DNA of 34,480 bases from Candidatus Hydrogenedentota bacterium (lineage in GTDB: Bacteria > Hydrogenedentota > Hydrogenedentia > Hydrogenedentales > SLHB01). Location: NCBI GenBank assembly GCA_019695095.1, contig JAIBAQ010000052.1:1-34480 (forward strand), given 5' to 3'. Below the pieces are notes generated by a model. It did no database searches. It was not told where the DNA came from and was given only the letters and a program-made list of their open reading frames with translations. Positions 9,239 to 16,690 of the stretch are shown in pieces (positions within the stretch are counted from its first letter, which is position 1; every line of letters starts with the position of its first letter). Both the position numbers and the translations under genes were made by a program.

Positions 9239-9291
9239 GTATTGCTCCTTGACGTTTCGGTGATTGACTCGAAGTGTAGCAAGATTGGGGC

Positions 9292-10047
9292 ATGTTTTTC
9301 ATGGGGCCGGGCACATTGCGACCGAAGTTTCTCGGGGGCCTTCTATTACTTCTGACCGTTGGCGCGATGGTCTCCGTATTCGGGCGTTCGTACTGGGTTC
9401 CGCTGTATTATCGGCTCATGGGATCGCGAAACATTGCAGACGTCATTGCGGAGTTGGAGCCGAGAGCGGGCGCCGTTTGGCGCGACCACTGCGCGCAGCA
9501 GGGCGTGGCTTTTCCACCCAAGTCCGTCACGCTGGTTTGCATAAAGGAAGACAAAATGATCGAAGTCTGGGCGGACGGCGCGCCTGCTCACAAACTTGCG
9601 ACGCTTGCGCTCACCGCATACAGCGGCAAGCCCGGCCCGAAGCTCCGAGAAGGCGACCTGCAGATACCGGAAGGCATCTATCCGCTGACGGTTCTAAATC
9701 CCAACAGTTCGTTTCATCTTTCCATTCGCGTCGGCTATCCCAATGCTTTTGACAAATCATGGGCAAGGGAAGAAGGACGCACGAATCTTGGCGGCGACAT
9801 CTATATTCACGGCAAAAGTGCGTCCGTGGGATGCATGGCGATTGGCGATGCGGCCATTGAAGAACTCTTCTATTTGGCGCATGCCGTTGGCTTGGCGAAT
9901 ACACGAATAATGGTCATTCCGAACGACTTCCGAAAGACCGGCGTCCCCGATGCTCAGTCTATGCCTGCCAAGGTGCATGAACTGTACGGAACGATCGAAG
10001 CGGAGCTGAACGCATACCGTGAGACGGTTGTTAAGGAGGGAACATGA
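9292..10047 (+). CDS. YkuD-fold L,D-transpeptidase, YafK/DpaA-like, membrane-anchored
   Basis: Peptidoglycan-acting enzyme of the L,D-transpeptidase catalytic (YkuD) family. Residues about 13-31 form an N-terminal membrane or signal segment, so the catalytic part would lie in the periplasm. The catalytic motif IHGKSASVGC (H173 and nucleophile C181) matches HG-x(n)-S-x-GC, and the preceding SSFHLSIRVGYPN with the following AIGDAAIEELF is typical of the YafK subgroup. In E. coli YafK (DpaA) releases Braun lipoprotein from peptidoglycan rather than cross-linking it, so either cutting or joining of D-centre bonds is possible. ATG 9292 lacks a strong ribosome site and Met4 is an alternative. The stop overlaps the next start (ATGA), implying translational coupling to the GNAT gene. 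Confidence 0.85.
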   Translation: MFFMGPGTLRPKFLGGLLLLLTVGAMVSVFGRSYWVPLYYRLMGSRNIADVIAELEPRAGAVWRDHCAQQGVAFPPKSVTLVCIKEDKMIEVWADGAPAHKLATLALTAYSGKPGPKLREGDLQIPEGIYPLTVLNPNSSFHLSIRVGYPNAFDKSWAREEGRTNLGGDIYIHGKSASVGCMAIGDAAIEELFYLAHAVGLANTRIMVIPNDFRKTGVPDAQSMPAKVHELYGTIEAELNAYRETVVKEGT

Positions 10048-11150
10048 CTGGTCCACGGCCTGTTCGAGTCGAAGAGCTTCCGTCGCTCCGAGCATTGGTG
10101 AACAGCGTATTTCTTCCGGATTCGGCCAACGACATGTTCCAATTCTTCCCGCAACTGTTCAACGAACAGAACTGCGGCAATCTGTTGGTATTTGAGGAAG
10201 CGGGCCGCGTGATTTCCCACGTTGGCAGAACGCAACGTTGGGCATCGCTCGCGGGAAGTCTCGTTCAAGTGGCGTGCATCGGCGCGGTGTCGACGTACCC
10301 CGAGTATCGCAATCAACACCTCGCGTCCACGTTACTGCAATCTGCTTGTGACCAAGCGATTGCGGCCGGTGTGGACTTCATGATGATATCCGGCGGACTC
10401 GGCATGTATCGCCGGGTCGGCGCGGCGGATGTTGGCCGGGACCATCGTGTCTCGTTGCGTTTGGACGACGCGCGAAGATTGCCGCGCGAAGACCTGTCCA
10501 TCGCTCCCTTCTCGGAATCGGATATCGAATTCTGCGAACGCGCCTACGCGCGCAAATCGGCGCGGTTCGTACGCACACGCGACGACTGGGAATGGTTCCT
10601 TCGCTCTCGTTCCTGCATGACGCACATCGCTGACCTCTGGGTGGTTCGTGTTGACGACGTGCCGTGCGCTTACATCGCCTCCTACAAACCCGCCGATGAC
10701 TCGGAGGTCTTTGTCGTGGAACACGCGGGCGACGAGACCGCAGTCGCGGGCGCCTTGTGGAACGTTGCGGTGCAGTCCGGCGCGGATTCCATCGGCATCC
10801 ACGTTCAAGCAGAAGAGCCGTACCTGCGCCAACGGCTGGTGGACGCCGGCGGCCGTCCAGAGACCAATCACTCGATGGGCACACTGCTCTTGCTCAACAT
10901 ACCGCAGCTAATCGAGCGGATGCGTCCCTGGTTCGAGACGCGTATCGGCATGAAGGCCGCGCACGATCTTCGTGTCACGCAAGATGGCGAAGCCGTCACG
11001 TTTTCCGTGTGCGGGGAATCCTGCACCGTATCGGGAAAAGCGGCGGCGGCAGAGTTCATCTTCGGGAATCATGATCGCGCCATGCCGGATGGACTGCTCG
11101 GCAGGGTATTTCCCATACCTGGCCTTTGGTACGGGCTCAACTACGTGTGA
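10044..11150 (+). CDS. GNAT-family N-acetyltransferase (two-domain, Eis-like architecture possible)
   Basis: The N-terminal GNAT domain shows the acetyl-CoA pyrophosphate-loop region VSTYPEYRNQHLASTLLQSA (about residues 77-96; consensus V-x-P-x-Y-R-x-x-G/H-x-A), followed by FMMISGGLGMYRRVGA, a common GNAT ending. The rest of the 368 aa contains a second, more divergent GNAT-like half and a C-terminal beta-rich domain (VTFSVCGESCTVSGKAAA), reminiscent of the enhanced-intracellular-survival (Eis) layout. The start is firm: GGAGGG lies 3-4 nt before the ATG, which overlaps the upstream stop by 4 bp. Coupling to an L,D-transpeptidase suggests a cell-wall amine or peptide as acceptor, but this is inference. 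It converges on the GH3-LysM gene with 9 bp between stops. Confidence 0.78.
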   Translation: MTGPRPVRVEELPSLRALVNSVFLPDSANDMFQFFPQLFNEQNCGNLLVFEEAGRVISHVGRTQRWASLAGSLVQVACIGAVSTYPEYRNQHLASTLLQSACDQAIAAGVDFMMISGGLGMYRRVGAADVGRDHRVSLRLDDARRLPREDLSIAPFSESDIEFCERAYARKSARFVRTRDDWEWFLRSRSCMTHIADLWVVRVDDVPCAYIASYKPADDSEVFVVEHAGDETAVAGALWNVAVQSGADSIGIHVQAEEPYLRQRLVDAGGRPETNHSMGTLLLLNIPQLIERMRPWFETRIGMKAAHDLRVTQDGEAVTFSVCGESCTVSGKAAAAEFIFGNHDRAMPDGLLGRVFPIPGLWYGLNYV

Positions 11151-11159
11151 CTGATAGCG

Positions 11160-13490
11160 CTACGGCGTGGCCGGTGCTTTCACCCGCAGTTTGTCGCCAA
11201 CCTGCAGACTGTCGCTCTCCAACGCGTTCCACTTCCTCAAGTCGTCCGCGGTGACTCCAAACTTGTCCGCGATCTTCGAAAGGTTGTCACCACGCTCGAC
11301 GGAGTAAGTATCGGCATCGGCAGGAGGCGCAGGCGCAGGTGCTGCCGCTTCGGCGGGAGGCGTTTCTGCTGGAGCCGGTTGGGTTTCTTCCGCATCCGAT
11401 TCCTCGGGGGGCGTAAAGTTCTGCGGCACGTTTACGATAAGCAACTGATCCACCTGCAGACTCGTATCAGGCAGGCCGTTCCATTCCATTAGGTCTTGGT
11501 AGGTGACATTGTACTTCTTCGCAATGTTCGCCAGATTCTCCCCGCGCCTGACCTTGTGCGTCAGAGCCTTGGTACCTTGCGGGGCGGGAGCTGTCGCCTC
11601 GTGAGGCGGCTCCTCGTCCGGCGGCTGCGCCGTCGGCGGCACACTCGGATCCGGCGCAGTCTCAGGAGCAGGTGCGGCAGGCGCGGGCTCGGGCGCTGCA
11701 ACGGGCTCCGCAGGCGCTGGCGCAGGGGCTTCGGGAGCCGGCGCCGGAGGCTCGGGAGCTGGAGTCGGAGTTTCGGGAGCCGGCGCCGCAGGCTCGGGAG
11801 TTGGAGTCGGAGTTTCGGGAGCCGGTGCCGGAGTCTCGGGAGCCGGTGCGGATTCTGTGGGTTCTCCGGCAGGGTAAATTTTCAGCTTCTGTCCGACGCG
11901 GACACTCGTCTTCTTCAGATCGTTCCACTTCACGATCTGCTTCGTCGTTACGCCATATTTGGACGCGATCTTCGACAGCATGTCGCCCTTTTCAACGACG
12001 TGAACAATCTCGGTGCCAGGCGCGGCACTACCTTCCGGCGCCGTTGCATCCGCATCGGTCTTCGCGTCGTCCTTCTTCGGAAGCTGACGCAAGGTTCCTT
12101 CAAGGCGAGGAGGCGCCTTCAGCCATTGCTGCCAGCCATCCAACCGCTTCTTGCTCTTGGACAACGTTGCGCGCGACAGCGTGGGGTTTTCCTCATAGAT
12201 CTTGCCGGGCTCAGGCTGCGTCACAGCATCGGCCGGCGCAGCGTCACCGGCGGTCACGGCGGCTTCAATTGCCGCGCACACGCCGTGCAGCGCTTCCGGA
12301 GAGACGTTCTGCACAATCGCGGCATCGCAACCGGCTTTCAACGCCGCGATGACTGCCTTGTCGAGCGGGACGGTCTTCGCGATCGCGCCAAGCGACATGT
12401 CATCCGCGATGACCACGCCGCGATAGTCCCACATCTCTTCGCGCACGTTGCGGCCCACGATCACCGGAGAAATCGACGCGGGGCGATCGGGATTCTTGTC
12501 GTCGAGCGCGGGAACGAGAATGTGCGAAACCAGGATCCCCGGAATCTTGACGCTCGCCGCCTGCTGGAACGGAAACACGACTTCCGCCAATTCGGAAGTG
12601 GACTTCTTGTTCAGCGCCGGTTTGTCGTTCAGATCCTCCGGGCAACCGCCAATGCCGGGATAGTGCTTCACAACAGGGATAACGCCCGCGGACGTTAATC
12701 CGTCGGCAAACGCCAAGCCTATTGCGGTAACCATACCGGAATCAGAACCGAACGTGAGCGATTTCATCGCGTCGCCCGCAGTCGGCTCGTAAATGTCCAG
12801 GGAAGGTCCCAACAAGACGCCAATACCGGCGCTCGCACACACGGATCCGACAGTGCGCCCGGCCATTCGGGCATACTCGAGATCGCCTTTCTTCTGACAC
12901 TCTTTGGCGACTTCAGGCGGGCTCAGGTTCTTCTTCAAACCAAGCTTCTTCAGCACTTCGCTTTCATCGTCGGCAGCGATGATCGGCAGACTGGCGATAT
13001 CCGTTCCGAGACCCACCGCCTCTTTGATCGCGGTGACCAGCGCGGCGGTCTGCTCTTTCGATTCGATATTGGCCGAAGTCAACAAGACGCCGCCGGGTTT
13101 CAGATCGGCAAGCAACGTCTTCGTTGCATCGTCGAGCTTCGTGCCTTGCACTGTCACGATGAGATGGCGGGCAGGCCACAAGTCTTCAAGGGCATCCATT
13201 TCGCTGGGCGGCGTCTGCGGCTCGGCAGGTTCACCGGAAATAGACGCAGGCGGATTGGAAGGCCCGGCCGACTCCGAAGGCGTCGCCTCCGGCGCTGTTG
13301 TCTCGGGTCCCGGGCTGGTGTTCTCGCTTACGTCTATCGGGGCAGGTGTCTGAGACCTTCCATAAAGCCCGTAACACAAGGCGAAACCGGCCAGGAAAGC
13401 CAGCACCGGGATGAGTATCAGCCGGAAGGACAAATAGGGTTTGCGTTTGCGAACGTAGACTTCCACGATCCCTCTCCGCTTGACCGTCAC
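11160..13490 (-). CDS. Membrane-anchored GH3 (NagZ-like) protein with three C-terminal LysM domains; catalytic His replaced
   Basis: Residues 21-43 are a single transmembrane anchor, followed by a Pro/Ser/Thr-rich spacer to about 98. Residues about 105-410 form a GH3 N-terminal barrel of the NagZ type: KHYPGIGG (275-282) and VVIADDMSLGAI (359-370), the latter holding the Asp nucleophile position. In NagZ the first motif continues to D-S/T-H, whose His is the acid/base. Here the aligned residues are D286-L-N288, so that His is Asn. LysM domains lie at about 495-540, 643-688 and 728-772, joined by Pro/Ala/Glu-rich linkers, and should hold the protein on peptidoglycan. GTG 13490 lacks a well-placed ribosome site. 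GTG 13466 (MEVYVRKRKPYLSF) has GGAG 7 nt upstream and may be the true start. The protein is either a divergent N-acetylglucosaminidase or a non-catalytic wall-binding GH3 protein. Confidence 0.87.
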   Translation of the reverse strand: MTVKRRGIVEVYVRKRKPYLSFRLILIPVLAFLAGFALCYGLYGRSQTPAPIDVSENTSPGPETTAPEATPSESAGPSNPPASISGEPAEPQTPPSEMDALEDLWPARHLIVTVQGTKLDDATKTLLADLKPGGVLLTSANIESKEQTAALVTAIKEAVGLGTDIASLPIIAADDESEVLKKLGLKKNLSPPEVAKECQKKGDLEYARMAGRTVGSVCASAGIGVLLGPSLDIYEPTAGDAMKSLTFGSDSGMVTAIGLAFADGLTSAGVIPVVKHYPGIGGCPEDLNDKPALNKKSTSELAEVVFPFQQAASVKIPGILVSHILVPALDDKNPDRPASISPVIVGRNVREEMWDYRGVVIADDMSLGAIAKTVPLDKAVIAALKAGCDAAIVQNVSPEALHGVCAAIEAAVTAGDAAPADAVTQPEPGKIYEENPTLSRATLSKSKKRLDGWQQWLKAPPRLEGTLRQLPKKDDAKTDADATAPEGSAAPGTEIVHVVEKGDMLSKIASKYGVTTKQIVKWNDLKKTSVRVGQKLKIYPAGEPTESAPAPETPAPAPETPTPTPEPAAPAPETPTPAPEPPAPAPEAPAPAPAEPVAAPEPAPAAPAPETAPDPSVPPTAQPPDEEPPHEATAPAPQGTKALTHKVRRGENLANIAKKYNVTYQDLMEWNGLPDTSLQVDQLLIVNVPQNFTPPEESDAEETQPAPAETPPAEAAAPAPAPPADADTYSVERGDNLSKIADKFGVTADDLRKWNALESDSLQVGDKLRVKAPATP
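11577..11849 (-). repeat. Imperfect tandem repeats coding for Pro/Ala/Glu-rich linker between LysM 1 and LysM 2
   Basis: The coding strand reiterates units for PAPETP/PAPEAPAPAP-like peptides, seen on the plus strand as repeated blocks of GGCTCGGGAGC and TCGGGAGCCGG. The repeats encode a stiff, extended linker of about 90 residues. Such repeats are prone to length change between strains. Confidence 0.75.
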
Positions 13491-13607
13491 GCGATGTCGA
13501 CGGTATCACCGCCCCCACGAATGGGAATGGCTGGATGTAGCCTCCGGCCCTTGTGCTTGCGCTGCACAAAAGCCGCCGCCAGTTTGATGAGCCATAAACC
13601 GTAACAC

Positions 13608-13637
13608 ATTATGCAGGAATGGGTCCATCGGACCCAA
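13608..13637 (-). promoter_or_regulatory. Possible promoter of the GH3-LysM gene with an internal palindrome
   Basis: On the minus strand TTGGGT (13632-13637) and CATAAT (13608-13613) are 18 bp apart. A perfect 7-bp inverted repeat, TGGGTCC (13620-13626) with GGACCCA (13630-13636), occupies the spacer and -35 region, where a repressor site would sit. The same hairpin could instead be a weak transcription stop for the upstream SDR gene. Low certainty. Confidence 0.35.
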
Positions 13638-13672
13638 ATTTATCCAGCCCCCGGCCTGCCCGCCGTGAAGTC

Positions 13673-14488
13673 CTACTGCCCGGACTGGGCGAACAGATGC
13701 GCGAAGATCCCCGACCCCGGAAGGTTCTGCCCTCCGTCGGCCACGATCAGCGTTCCTGTTATATAGTCGGCCAACGGCGTAGAAAGGAAGACAGCCAACT
13801 GACCGATGTCTTCCACCCTGCCGAATCGGCGCAACGGAATCGCTTCCCGAAAGGAATCGCGCATCCCCTCGGGGAGAAGCCGCTCAAACCCCTCGGTTTC
13901 CTCGATGGGACCGGGTGCAATACTGTTGCACCGGATGCCGTAAGGCCCCCATTCCAGCGCCAGGTTCTGCATGAGGTTGTCGATCCCCGCTTTGGCGGCC
14001 CCCACGTGGCACTGCGCCATATAGGGCAAAAACGCCTGACCCGCAGATATAAAGATCACATTTCCACGGGTCTTCTGCAGTTGGGGCAAGGCGGCGCGGC
14101 ACGCATTGAACGACCCGAGCAAGTCGATATCCACAACCGCCTTGAACCCATTAGGGCTCAAGGCCTCGGCTGGACACGGGAAGTTCCCTGCCGCTCCGCA
14201 AACCAGAGTCTGCATCGGGCCAAGCGCCTCCTCGGATTGCCTCAAGGAGGCTTCAAGCGCGGCGTAGTCGCGCACATCCGCCGCTACGGCCGATACGTTC
14301 GCGCCGAGGGCGCGCAACTCGTCCGCGGCACGATCCAGTTTATCCTGATTCCGGCCGCAAATACCGATGGACGCTCCAAGAGCGGCAAAACACTTGGCAA
14401 TACCCAGATTGATGCCGCTTCCGCCCCCGGTTACAAACACAGTCTTCCCGCGAAAGAGATCCTTCGAGAAATACGATGTGACCTTCAT
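13673..14488 (-). CDS. SDR-family oxidoreductase, 2,4-dienoyl-CoA reductase-like
   Basis: Short-chain dehydrogenase/reductase of about 271 aa. The nucleotide-binding motif is TGGGSGINLGIAKCFA, followed by the GICGRNQDKL turn usual in NADP(H) enzymes, then CGAAGNFPCPAEALSPNGFK, APGPI and VADGG near the end. CGAAGNF, and AAKAG in place of the common YxxxK site, resemble peroxisomal/mitochondrial-type 2,4-dienoyl-CoA reductases, which reduce unsaturated acyl-CoAs during beta-oxidation. The frame could extend to a TTG at 14524, but ATG 14488 has GAGGTG 7 nt upstream and gives the normal SDR N-terminus (MKVTSYFSKDLFRGKTVFVT). A promoter predicted at 14532-14560 would place the TTG at the transcription start, which also favours the ATG. 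Family certain, substrate tentative. Confidence 0.85.
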   Translation of the reverse strand: MKVTSYFSKDLFRGKTVFVTGGGSGINLGIAKCFAALGASIGICGRNQDKLDRAADELRALGANVSAVAADVRDYAALEASLRQSEEALGPMQTLVCGAAGNFPCPAEALSPNGFKAVVDIDLLGSFNACRAALPQLQKTRGNVIFISAGQAFLPYMAQCHVGAAKAGIDNLMQNLALEWGPYGIRCNSIAPGPIEETEGFERLLPEGMRDSFREAIPLRRFGRVEDIGQLAVFLSTPLADYITGTLIVADGGQNLPGSGIFAHLFAQSGQ

Positions 14489-14531
14489 GAGAAAACACCT
14501 CGGTTTTGATACAGCCGCCAGCAAGAAGCGG

Positions 14532-14560
14532 AGTATAGCACACGCAGCGGAGAGATGTAA
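14532..14560 (-). promoter_or_regulatory. Predicted sigma70-type promoter of the SDR gene
   Basis: Minus-strand TTACAT (14555-14560) and TATACT (14532-14537) are 17 bp apart. Predicted transcription start is near 14525, giving a leader of about 37 nt before ATG 14488. Confidence 0.55.
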
Positions 14561-14698
14561 GGCGCTAGCAGACTATCCGAGGCACTCTGTCAATGGTTTG
14601 TTCGGTATCGACTCCTCCTTAAACTCCAGGATGCGGGCATTTCCGGAGCATAGGATTGAATTTTTTGCTAGTTCACGGGCACCTATCTAAATAAATAC

Positions 14699-14727
14699 TT
14701 GCGAAACTAAGAAAGCCGCGCTAAACT
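14699..14727 (+). promoter_or_regulatory. Possible promoter of the porin gene
   Basis: TTGCGA (14699-14704) and TAAACT (14722-14727) are 17 bp apart, giving a leader of roughly 105 nt before ATG 14840. The 351-bp region between the SDR and porin starts holds this, the SDR promoter and one leader hairpin. I see no further gene in it. Confidence 0.4.
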
Positions 14728-14747
14728 TGCTTCTCGCAGGGAATACC

Positions 14748-14782
14748 CGGCGACATGGCAAGCCGTGGGAGGAATGTCGCCG
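14748..14782 (+). promoter_or_regulatory. 9-bp stem-loop in the predicted leader of the porin mRNA
   Basis: CGGCGACAT (14748-14756) pairs perfectly with ATGTCGCCG (14774-14782) around a 17-nt purine-rich loop. It ends 58 bp before the porin ATG and is followed by an AAGGGCCTT-TGTTTT stretch. It may be an mRNA-stability or regulatory element. It matches no riboswitch consensus I can recognise. Confidence 0.4.
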
Positions 14783-14839
14783 ACTTAAGGGCCTTTGTTT
14801 TAATTACTTACGTTTAGGGAATGCGCGGAAGGAGGGACC

Positions 14840-16555
14840 ATGAAGGGGAGCACTGTAGGTTCACGAAGAAGCATAGTGGGGATGCTTCTCACGGGAATGG
14901 CGCTGGGAGCCATTCTGCATTTTGGCCTATGCGCCGTAGGCTCGTTGACGCCGGTCGGGCAAATGGCGTCGTTCGCTGGGGTGGTTGACGCTCAGGCAGA
15001 GCTACAGAACGTCACCGTTGGCGGAGAAATCCGGTTGCGGGCGCGCTACTGGCACAACGTGTACGACGACACGCTGCCGGGCGGCTTGTCCTTGGATCGG
15101 GTACCGACATTCTTCCTGCCCAGGAGGCCGATCGGTCTGGGCGGAACCCGAAGCCGGTACATCTTCGACGAGCGCGTCACCGACCGCGAAATCGTCGAAC
15201 AGAAGACACTTCTGAACGTTAACGCCGATTTCACCAATCACGTCAATGCAACGATAGTTGTCGAATCCTTCGACCTGTGGGGCGACGATTTCCGGTCCGA
15301 TTACATTACGGGCGCGGACTTCCGGGCCAACACGGGAACGGACGTCGAGATTACGCAGTCCTTCATCGACGTGGAGAACCTGTTCGACACGCCTCTGACG
15401 TTGCGTATCGGCCGTCAACCACTCGCGATTGACAAGCGGTGGCTGGTCAGCGACTACATTTCCGGTACGCTGGCAATCACGTTCGACGGCGTCCGTCTGA
15501 TGTACCACGGCGACCTGTGGGAAATCGACGCGTGGGCAACCAAGCTCGCGGAAGGCGGCGTAGGCGAGCAGGACGGCGATGTCGATTTCTACGGCGCGCA
15601 CGCGACCTTCAAGCCCTTCGATTGGCTGAACGCGACCGCCTACTATTTCCTGGTCCGCGATGGCCGTAGCCTGAACGACACCAACGCTTCCGCTCCCGTC
15701 GAATGGTTCGAGGACTTCTTCGGCCGCGACAACTACGATCCGACGTACCTCCACACCATAGGCACGCGCCTACGGGGCGAAGCGATGGGCTGGGACTACG
15801 ACATCGAAGCGGCCTATCAGTTTGGCGAGATGGACGCGGTCGGCTCGCGGTTCGTTCCGAATGGATTCGCCTACGGCGACGACAGCGCGCGCATGGACGC
15901 GTGGGGCGTCGACGTGGAAGTCGGTCACACGTTTGAGAACATCTTCATGAAGCCGCGCGTCAAGGTAGGCGGCGCTTGGATGTCCGGCGAAGACAACCGC
16001 GAAGTGGATTTCCTCGATTGGATCAATCCGATCGATCGCCCCGATTCGAGCATGTCGTTCAACCGCCTGTTCTCCGGAACGGTCTATAGCTGGACGCTCG
16101 ATGTCGGTCAGGACATGTCGAACTTCAAGCACATCCGCGTTGGCGCGGAGACGCAGTTGACGGAGTCTGTCACGGCATCCATCACCGCCACGAAGTGGTG
16201 GGTCGATGAACCGTTCGAGATGCCGGCCATGTGGAAGGTCGGGCGCTTCCGCGTTCCGCTTGCGCCCGCGCTCAGCTTCCTCTCCGAGGAAGGCTCCGAC
16301 GATATCGGCACCACGGTGCTGTTGTGGCTGCGCTACAACTACTCCGAAGACTTCTACATCGCGCTGGGCGTCGAGCACCTGTTCACCGGCGATGCGCTTG
16401 AAGACGGGTCCTTCCTGCACCGGAACGGCCTTGAATTCACCGGCGGCCTCAACGGCGACGACGGCACATATTTCGTGATCGACAGTGGTATCAAGTTTGG
16501 CGGTCCAGGCCGCGCGGTCGACCTGCACCAGATCGAATACCGCACGAAGAAATAA
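14840..16555 (+). CDS. Outer-membrane beta-barrel, alginate-export-family porin
   Basis: The N-terminus is basic, followed by a hydrophobic segment (about residues 12-35) serving as signal peptide. The rest alternates short amphipathic beta strands with Asp/Gly-rich loops, as in outer-membrane barrels. Features such as VGGEIRLRARYWHN near the start, LRIGRQPLAIDKRWLVSDY mid-protein, DGVRLMYHG, and IGTRLRG are characteristic of the alginate-export (AlgE-like) family, members of which form channels for acidic polysaccharides or other substrates. At 571 aa it suits a barrel of about 16-18 strands. The ATG is preceded by a strong AAGGAGGG. A clear terminator follows, so the gene is monocistronic. 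Acidic glycans would suit the sialidase/GH38 block nearby, but substrate is not shown by the sequence. Confidence 0.82.
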   Translation: MKGSTVGSRRSIVGMLLTGMALGAILHFGLCAVGSLTPVGQMASFAGVVDAQAELQNVTVGGEIRLRARYWHNVYDDTLPGGLSLDRVPTFFLPRRPIGLGGTRSRYIFDERVTDREIVEQKTLLNVNADFTNHVNATIVVESFDLWGDDFRSDYITGADFRANTGTDVEITQSFIDVENLFDTPLTLRIGRQPLAIDKRWLVSDYISGTLAITFDGVRLMYHGDLWEIDAWATKLAEGGVGEQDGDVDFYGAHATFKPFDWLNATAYYFLVRDGRSLNDTNASAPVEWFEDFFGRDNYDPTYLHTIGTRLRGEAMGWDYDIEAAYQFGEMDAVGSRFVPNGFAYGDDSARMDAWGVDVEVGHTFENIFMKPRVKVGGAWMSGEDNREVDFLDWINPIDRPDSSMSFNRLFSGTVYSWTLDVGQDMSNFKHIRVGAETQLTESVTASITATKWWVDEPFEMPAMWKVGRFRVPLAPALSFLSEEGSDDIGTTVLLWLRYNYSEDFYIALGVEHLFTGDALEDGSFLHRNGLEFTGGLNGDDGTYFVIDSGIKFGGPGRAVDLHQIEYRTKK

Positions 16556-16585
16556 GCCGCTTCAGCGAGACCTAGCAGTATCCAC

Positions 16586-16621
16586 ACCGGCGAGGGTGCC
16601 CCCCTCGCCGGTCTTGTTTTT
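16586..16621 (+). terminator. Rho-independent terminator of the porin gene
   Basis: ACCGGCGAGGG (16586-16596) pairs with CCCTCGCCGGT (16602-16612), an 11-bp GC-rich stem with a 5-nt loop, followed by CTTGTTTTT. It lies 30 bp after the porin stop. There is no T-run on the other strand, so it should not serve aspA. Confidence 0.92.
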
Positions 16622-16690
16622 GGTGAGGACAAAATGCGTGGTGGGCAATGTGTCAGAACCGGCGTGCGGTCGAGGACATCGGAACGCGCG

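Noticed and set aside
14705-14839. Known riboswitch (for example c-di-GMP type) in the porin leader
   Set aside because: Only a single stem and a few purine-rich matches; conserved receptor bases are not present.
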